Source of the DNA: Oncomelania hupensis
Taxonomy: Eukaryota; Mollusca; Gastropoda; Littorinimorpha; Pomatiopsidae
Direction of reading: 5' to 3'
NCBI GenBank assembly: GCA_036898135.1
Contig: CM072511.1
Coordinates: 38,099,330 to 38,163,329, forward strand
DNA: 64,000 nt
Part shown: positions 58,586 through 64,000 of the stretch, one piece after another
Layout of the letters: the number at the start of each line of letters is the position of its first letter
Position numbering within the stretch: position 1 is the first letter of the stretch
Position numbers and translations under genes: made by a program
The notes under the pieces: generated by a model
Told to the model about the DNA's origin: nothing
What the model saw: the letters and a program-made list of their open reading frames with translations, nothing else
The model's database searches: none

Positions 58586-59762
58586 ATGTGTCTGGCCAAT
58601 ATGCAGGACGCAAATGGACCCAGGTTGAGGGAGAGGCTTGACTCGAACCATACCAACGAACCCAGTCCCCCTCCATTCACCGCTGTGCCTCCGACGATTC
58701 GCAAGTCGACTCTGTTCTCCATCGACAGCATCCTGACACGGAGCAGCAATAGCAAAAAAGAAAGTGAGGAAGAAGACAACGAGATGTGCGCCGAAGGCAA
58801 AACCGTTAACTGCCAGTGCAACTTGGGCGAGAAAGGGCTCAGCGATGCCGACAGCAGCGGCAGTCCCTCCGGTCAATCATCGACCGACAGCGGAGTGTCC
58901 GGCTTGGTCTACTGCAAAGACGTAGACAAGGGTAGGAGCGACCAGGACGGCTCGGGCAACCAACAGAGGTCTGACGCCGATCTGCCCGGCGAAAGTGGCA
59001 ACGACAGCGACATAAGCAGCAGCAACGATGACGCAGATACGGGCGACCAATCCAGTGACCAAGCTCAGAACGACCATCGCCATCATGATTTCCGAAAACA
59101 TCAACAACTTTTCCAACAACAAGCTGCTACAGCCGCAGCAGCAGCGGCAGCGGTAGCTGCAGCCGGAGACCCTTATCTCTCAGCTGCCATGAACCGTTTC
59201 CCTAGAGGTTTCTTTCCCACAGCCGCCCAAGCCGCAGCTGCTGCCCAACACAGTCTGGAGATGAGTATGTCGCCATTCCACCACGCTGGACATCCGTTTT
59301 TCTATCCAATCCATCCGGCGCTACAGGGCAGTAGCGACTTCAAGATGAGTCGCCATTTTCAAAACCTGGGCCTGCCGCCGCCATTAGGCCGTCATGCCGT
59401 CCTTCCTAGATTCTTCAATAATCTCAGAGGCCATCAGGCCTTCGACGACCTCGACGTAGACGCCTTGGAGACGGAGCGTGGGCTGAAAGAAGAAGATGAG
59501 GGAGAGTGCGTCGACCTCAGCCGTCGGGGAGTTGGTGGCGACGAAAAGTTCGACTCTCCCGACAACAGCAAGTGTCGTCGTGACAACAAGGAGAAAATGA
59601 GCTATAGTGCAGAGCAGCGGAGAATGAGTGGAGCGGAAGTGATGTCTGCTGAAGATGATGATGAGGATGTGGATCTAGGAAAAGAGGAGAACAACTATGA
59701 GGCCGTCATGGTCGACGATGATGAGCTCCTAGACATGGGCCCTGAGCATTCAGAGGAAAAAG
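58586..59762 (+). CDS. first coding exon of an eh1-motif transcription factor, probably homeobox
   Basis: ATG 58586 is the first Met after the in-frame stop at 58433; ATG 58601 is an alternative. The exon holds 392 codons plus one base and ends AAAAAG|GTACGT, a strong phase-1 donor. Residues 44-50, FSIDSIL, match the eh1 (engrailed homology 1) motif that recruits Groucho/TLE co-repressors and is found near the N-terminus of many homeodomain proteins. Then come a Ser/Asp/Gly-rich stretch (SSGSPSGQSSTDSGVSG), a His/Gln run with poly-Ala (about residues 165-195), an aromatic/Pro segment (GHPFFYPIHPALQG) and an acidic tail (SAEDDDEDVDLG, VDDDELLD). This low-complexity layout is typical of the region before the homeodomain in NK-like, Bar, Gbx or related classes. 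The DNA-binding domain must lie in a later exon outside the window. Codon use and length look like a real conserved gene. The family is not determined. Confidence 0.75.
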
Positions 59763-60450
59763 GTACGTTTCTTAAGTACTTTTTTGGCCATACTTTCTTA
59801 CTGTCTGTTTGTCTGTCTATCTGTAATGTATTCGGATCTTTGTGTGTCATGTGTCTGCTTGTTGTCATGTGCTGTATGTGTGTGTGTATGTGTGTGTGTG
59901 TGTAGGTGTGTGTGTGTGTGTGTCTGTGTGTGTGCGTGTATGTGTGTGTGTGTATGTGTGTCTGTGTGTGTCGTAGTGTGTGCTTGTGTACGTGTGTGTG
60001 CGTGCGTGCATGTGTATGCGTAAGTGTGTATATGTGTTTCTGTGCGTCCTAATTTAAACGGACTAAATTTCACATCAGTCTGCCCTATCGGAGATGTATT
60101 CATATGGAAGGCCATGGTGAAAGAGATAGTGGGTATCTCTGAAATCAACAGATCTAACGCGCTTCGTCTACAAAGTGAATAAAAGGCGTTTCCAAAACAC
60201 AACGATGGAGCACAGTTGCAAGAAAAAAAATCAAATTTTAAAATAAACAAGATGATAAGACAAAGAAAGAGACAGACTAACAATTTGAATGGTTCGTTGT
60301 TTTTTTTTTAATTGCTTTGCATGAAATTTCCTTATCTTGTTTCTTCCGACGTCCAATACTGCATTTAATATATCATAACATAAATATTTTCTTATTCACT
60401 TTCCTCTACACAGGTTATTGATTATCGTTTATGAAACGTGGCGACGTCAC
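59763..60450 (+). other. start of intron 1 of the eh1-motif gene, with TG repeats
   Basis: The intron starts GTACGT at 59763. Interrupted (TG)n covers about 59877-60030. The open frame that runs on after the donor is read-through into the intron. Confidence 0.65.
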
Positions 60451-61315
60451 CGATATGTTTACCCATATATATATTAGCTTTATGTTTAGGTCTTTGCATG
60501 TTAAAAAAAGACAAAGCGATGAGAGTTGGAATGTTAATAAGTTGTTGTTGAATATATATTAACGTCCCCGGACACATAAGCGTATAGGGGACGATATGTT
60601 AATAACAGGTCATGAAATTCTTTTAAACGCCAGACTCTTTTCTTCTATGTAGCGTTCGCCACACACACGTCACCGATATTTTGCACAATGATTACAAATG
60701 TCTTCATTATTATGTTGTTCATAGATCCCTCCATTAAGACCCTACATAAGTATTTCCACTGGTGTTAATGGCAATTATTTTAAAATAATTTTAAAAATAA
60801 CCATTGACCCCAGAGCACTACAGATAAATAAATAAATAAATAAATAAATAAAAGTTGTATACCCGATGCGTTTGGACAGAGTCTAAAAAAAGATGACGCA
60901 TTTCATCTTCACGGATCCTTTTCAAATTCATAGTGAATGTTGTCCCACAAGAAACAATAAGATGAAGTTAAAAAAATATAATTCAAAAGTACTCACTAAC
61001 TGTCATAGCTGTTGCGTGTAAATGGTTAGGTGAGCGGTAGATGAGATGTGAGATAAAGGGGTCTGTGAGACAAACACCAAGGAAATTAGAAAAAATAAAA
61101 TATAAACATAGGATAAGATGATGAGATAAGATAAGATGAGATAAAATAAGGCAACTTTATGATCTCTTTCAAGACATTACATAATAAGAGATAGGGGGGG
61201 GAGGGAAGGAGAGAAGTCAATAGCAGAAAGAAAAGGTGATGGTAGGATCTTAAAGGGGGAGTTGGATGGTAGTTCTCACTTACGGTTTTCTTTCTTTCCT
61301 GTTCTTTCTTTGTTA
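60451..61315. other. no recognisable gene; presumed intron
   Basis: (AAAT)n lies at about 60825-60853 and GATAA-type repeats at 61105-61150. No exon with recognisable homeodomain sequence was found on the plus strand. Confidence 0.45.
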
Positions 61316-61319
61316 TAAC

Positions 61320-61358
<39 letters not shown>

Positions 61359-61375
61359 ACTACTACTACTACTAC

Positions 61376-61436
<61 letters not shown>

Positions 61437-61533
61437 TATAATAATAATAATAATAATAAAAAGAAGAAGTAGAAGAAGAAGAAGAAGAAGAAGAAGAAGA
61501 AGAAGAAGAAGAAGAAGAAGAAGAAGAAGAAGA
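61316..61533. repeat. AAT, ACT and GAA microsatellites
   Basis: (AAT)n, (ACT)n and (AAT)n lie up to about 61460, followed by (GAA)n to 61533. Confidence 0.95.
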
Positions 61534-61621
61534 AATACAACATCAACAACAACAGCCACAACAACAATAAAGTGCCGTTGATAGTTGAAAGGGGCAAAGG
61601 CTTGACACTTACAACTTGGTT

Positions 61622-61940
61622 ATCTCGGGTGGCGCAGTCGTGCAGTGGTTTGGGCACACGCTAGCAAATGTTTGATGTTAAGCAACGTCGGGAAGGGTTA
61701 GTACTTGGATGGGTGACCATGCTTTGAAGGCAACCACCAAACGACCCAAAATTAATTAAGCAAGCGCACGATACACCCCAGTCCACTCAGCTGTGAATGG
61801 GTAGCTGGATCTCTTTAGAACCTGTAAAGGTGAAGCAGTGAGTGAGAGGAGATAGGCACCGCCCTCATTAAGCTGGCCTAGAGAAAAGAGAGGTCCCAAA
61901 CGCCTTTGTCCCCAACGACCAAAAAGGTTACGGGAACACC
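61622..61940 (+). mobile_element. 5S rRNA-derived SINE (SINE3-like)
   Basis: The segment 61677-61725 reads GTTAAGCAACGTCGGG and GGTTAGTACTTGGATGGGTG. This corresponds to the internal control region of 5S rRNA genes (AGCTAAGCAGGGTCGGG... TTAGTACTTGGATGGG). Upstream GGTGGCGCAGTCGTGCAGTGG replaces the normal 5S beginning. The 3' body (about 61730-61940) is unrelated to 5S rRNA. It is therefore a SINE using a 5S-type pol III promoter, not an rRNA gene. A tail is not obvious. Confidence 0.8.
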
Positions 61941-62999
61941 TGTACCTACCTATTTGTTATCTCTGTACATTTATTTTGCTGGTAGGCAGGTCTAACAGAT
62001 TTCTAACATACTTGTCAACATGTATAGTTCCCGATCATGAAGAGTCTACACCGATTCCACCCGGATTTGTCTACCCGACCATCCACTCCTCCCTTCAATC
62101 CCTTCTTCCGTCGCTTCCTTACAATTTAGACAGAGTTGACCCATTAACGATACGTGCAAAACACACGTAGGCTTAAAACGTTAATTCCATTAAGTTGCTT
62201 TTAAGTGCGCGGAAAGGGGGCATCCCCAGTTTACAGCGCATTTCTACAGGTAAATGGCCAAGTGACTTTTTGACACCTGAGTGCTCCACAAAGCGACGGC
62301 ATTCTGTCAAAAGCAGGCGGATTGTGTGCGCACTCTGAAGTGCGATAACGATTCTTAAGTGTTACAGAAGAGGATAAGACTGGGGCTTTAAGAGCACAAT
62401 AGAGCCGACTAAGAGTAGGCTGTTTTGACTCTTTAGGCACTGACAACAAATGCACTGCGTTAAAGTTAATTGATGGCGCTAAACAAGGCTGTGCTCTTGT
62501 GTACACACTGTGCTTTTTTGCTTGATGTTTCATATTTTTGTATTTCTGTTTTTTTTATATTTGTGGGCGAGGAGGGGAAGAAGGGGGGGGGGATTGAAAA
62601 AGGGGGAGCGAGGTGTTGCAGTTTTTGTTCTATTTATATTATTGGGTTGTGTATGTGTTACTGGGGGAAGGAAGAGTGATATACGTGGGATGGTAGGGTT
62701 ATTGAAGTTCCATGGAATGATAGCGAAGAACATCTTTAACTTAACTTAAAGTGCGTCTGAGATCGAAACCAAAATTGGGAAAAAAAAAGTATACGATGTC
62801 TAATTAACGCTAAGAGATGACCGTTTGCTTACATATTGATACATTTGTGTGTATCTAATATTTGCGAAAATTTAATCTAAACCGCGTCGGCCCATTCAAA
62901 AGATATAGTCTCCTTTAGACAGTGCGTGAGGTATCTCTATCGTTTGTCCGTCCATCTTATACTGATAGATGTTACAACATGGTTCTTAATAATTATAGT
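61941..62999. other. no recognisable gene
   Basis: A G-rich stretch lies at 62565-62615. Short frames have no recognised motif. If the eh1 gene extends this far, this is intron. Confidence 0.4.
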
Positions 63000-63111
63000 A
63001 GTAGTAGTAGTAGAAGTAGTAGTAGTAGTAGTAGTGGTGGTGGTTGTAGTAGCGGTAGTAGTAGTAGTTGTTGTAGTAGTAGTAGTAGTAGCAGTTGTAG
63101 TAGTAGTAGTG

Positions 63112-63164
<53 letters not shown>
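63000..63164. repeat. TAG microsatellite
   Basis: (TAG)n with GGT and TGT variants. Ser and Val homopolymer frames are artefacts. Confidence 0.95.
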
Positions 63165-63165
<1 letters not shown>

Positions 63166-63571
63166 ACAGAAGCAGTAGCTTTAGGACAACACAGGTTGTG
63201 AAGCCTTTCTTAAAGTCCTATCATTGTCATTTTCCTTGGGTCTGATTTGCATGCAATTTTCCTATAATGTTTAATTCATCAATGCCATATTATAATAATT
63301 TAAATTTTGGAATCTCGTCCAACTGATTCTTAAAAGAATCAATGTTAGGAGATTTTTTTTAGTGCAACGGGAGGCCGTTCCAACAAGCAGCGACCCGGTT
63401 AGAAAACAAATTTCAGGTTAGTTTTACAATGTTGAATAAAAAATCTTTCCTTCCGTATAACGTGTTCTGTCACAATGTGGTAAAGCAAAAGAAGTATGGC
63501 CAGCTCAAATCATCAACATTATTATAGATTTTGTACACCTGATTCAAGTCACCTCTTAATCTACGGCCTCG
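63165..63571. other. no recognisable gene
   Basis: Nothing recognised. Confidence 0.4.
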
Positions 63572-64000
63572 TATTATCCTATCCTATCCCTATCATATCC
63601 CGTAACTCGAAAGTCGTTGGGGCACCACAGATGACCATTTATCCAGCGCACACTCCATCTTTCTGGTTTCAGCATCCCTCACGGCTTCGCTCAGTATCAA
63701 GCCAGTCCATTCTCGAATGTTGTTCCCCCCACCCCCACCTCTTTTTATGTCTCTTTCTTCTTCTGCCTCCTTGCAACGTGCCTTGCAGGATAGTTTTTAC
63801 AAGGCCTGATGCTCTGGTGGCATGGCCATGCCATCGGAATTTCCGTTTCTTCACCACTATGAACATGTCATTGTGTTGTTAAATGGCTTGTGTGATGGTC
63901 TTTCGGACTGCGTCGTTGGTAATGTGTTGGGTATAGGAAATGCCGATAAGTCTTCTGTAGCATTTCATCTCCATGCTTTGTATTCTTCCTTGTAAGTCTG
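63572..64000 (-). pseudogene. LINE family A fragment 10, runs off the window
   Basis: The minus strand reads VVKKRKFRWHGHATRASGLV and a GGRRRKRHKKRW tail, and ends in a GGATA-type tail near 63575. Upstream (63880-64000) the QSMEMKCYR-like region is recognisable, so the copy continues past the window edge. Confidence 0.8.

Noticed and set aside
59763..59905. Continuation of the eh1-motif exon to 59905
   Set aside because: A strong donor AG|GTACGT precedes it, and the read-through part is hydrophobic and Cys/Val-rich from TG repeats.
61677..61725. 5S rRNA gene
   Set aside because: Only the internal promoter region matches. Both ends differ from 5S rRNA.

Overview
The window looks like a gene-poor stretch of an animal nuclear genome. 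It is AT-rich and intron-bearing, crowded with microsatellites and full of decayed transposable elements. A lophotrochozoan invertebrate, probably a mollusc, is my best guess. The guess rests on the element mix: RTE-like and CR1/L2-like LINEs, tRNA- and 5S-derived SINEs, Tc1, PIF/Harbinger, hAT and THAP elements. No bacterial-style operon, CRISPR array or phage signal is present.

Two coding units look intact. One is a two-exon gene for a small THAP-type zinc-finger protein (5739-7418), lying between imperfect inverted termini (about 5637-8988) that suggest it rides on a DNA transposon. The other is a 392-codon first exon of a developmental transcription factor (58586-59762). It has an eh1 Groucho-binding motif, poly-Ala/His/Gln tracts and an acidic tail, and it ends at a clear splice donor. 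Any DNA-binding domain lies beyond the window. It is the best candidate for a host gene.

Several elements can be bounded to the base by target-site duplications: a 1.54-kb solo LTR (14541-16081, GAGGG), a 1.44-kb solo LTR on the minus strand (48575-50018, GAAAT), a PIF/Harbinger derivative (16575-17847, CTG), a hAT derivative (39524-40395, TTGTAGAC) and a tRNA-derived SINE (19055-19246, 14-bp duplication). A DD34E Tc1-like transposase with one frameshift lies near the right end of a pair of matching terminal repeats that are 5.3 kb apart (30890-36163). That is far longer than a normal Tc1 element, so nested insertion or cargo is implied.

One 5'-truncated LINE family supplies about ten fragments (1984, 10284, 20156, 23385, 23549, 24317, 27160, 36457, 47990 and 63572 onward). 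At least eight of them keep a GGATA-type 3' tail. Other LINE pieces lie at 13905, 43505, 46130, 51010 and 53540. Tandem DNA includes a 26-bp satellite of about 54 units (24775-26196) that runs straight into a 642-bp terminal-inverted-repeat element, long GAA/GAT, TAG, AAT and GA/CT microsatellites, two long hairpins (12598-12740 and 21121-21235) and a 40+26 C-run.

Most long open frames here are by-products of microsatellites and were left out. Stretches with nothing recognisable are listed as such.
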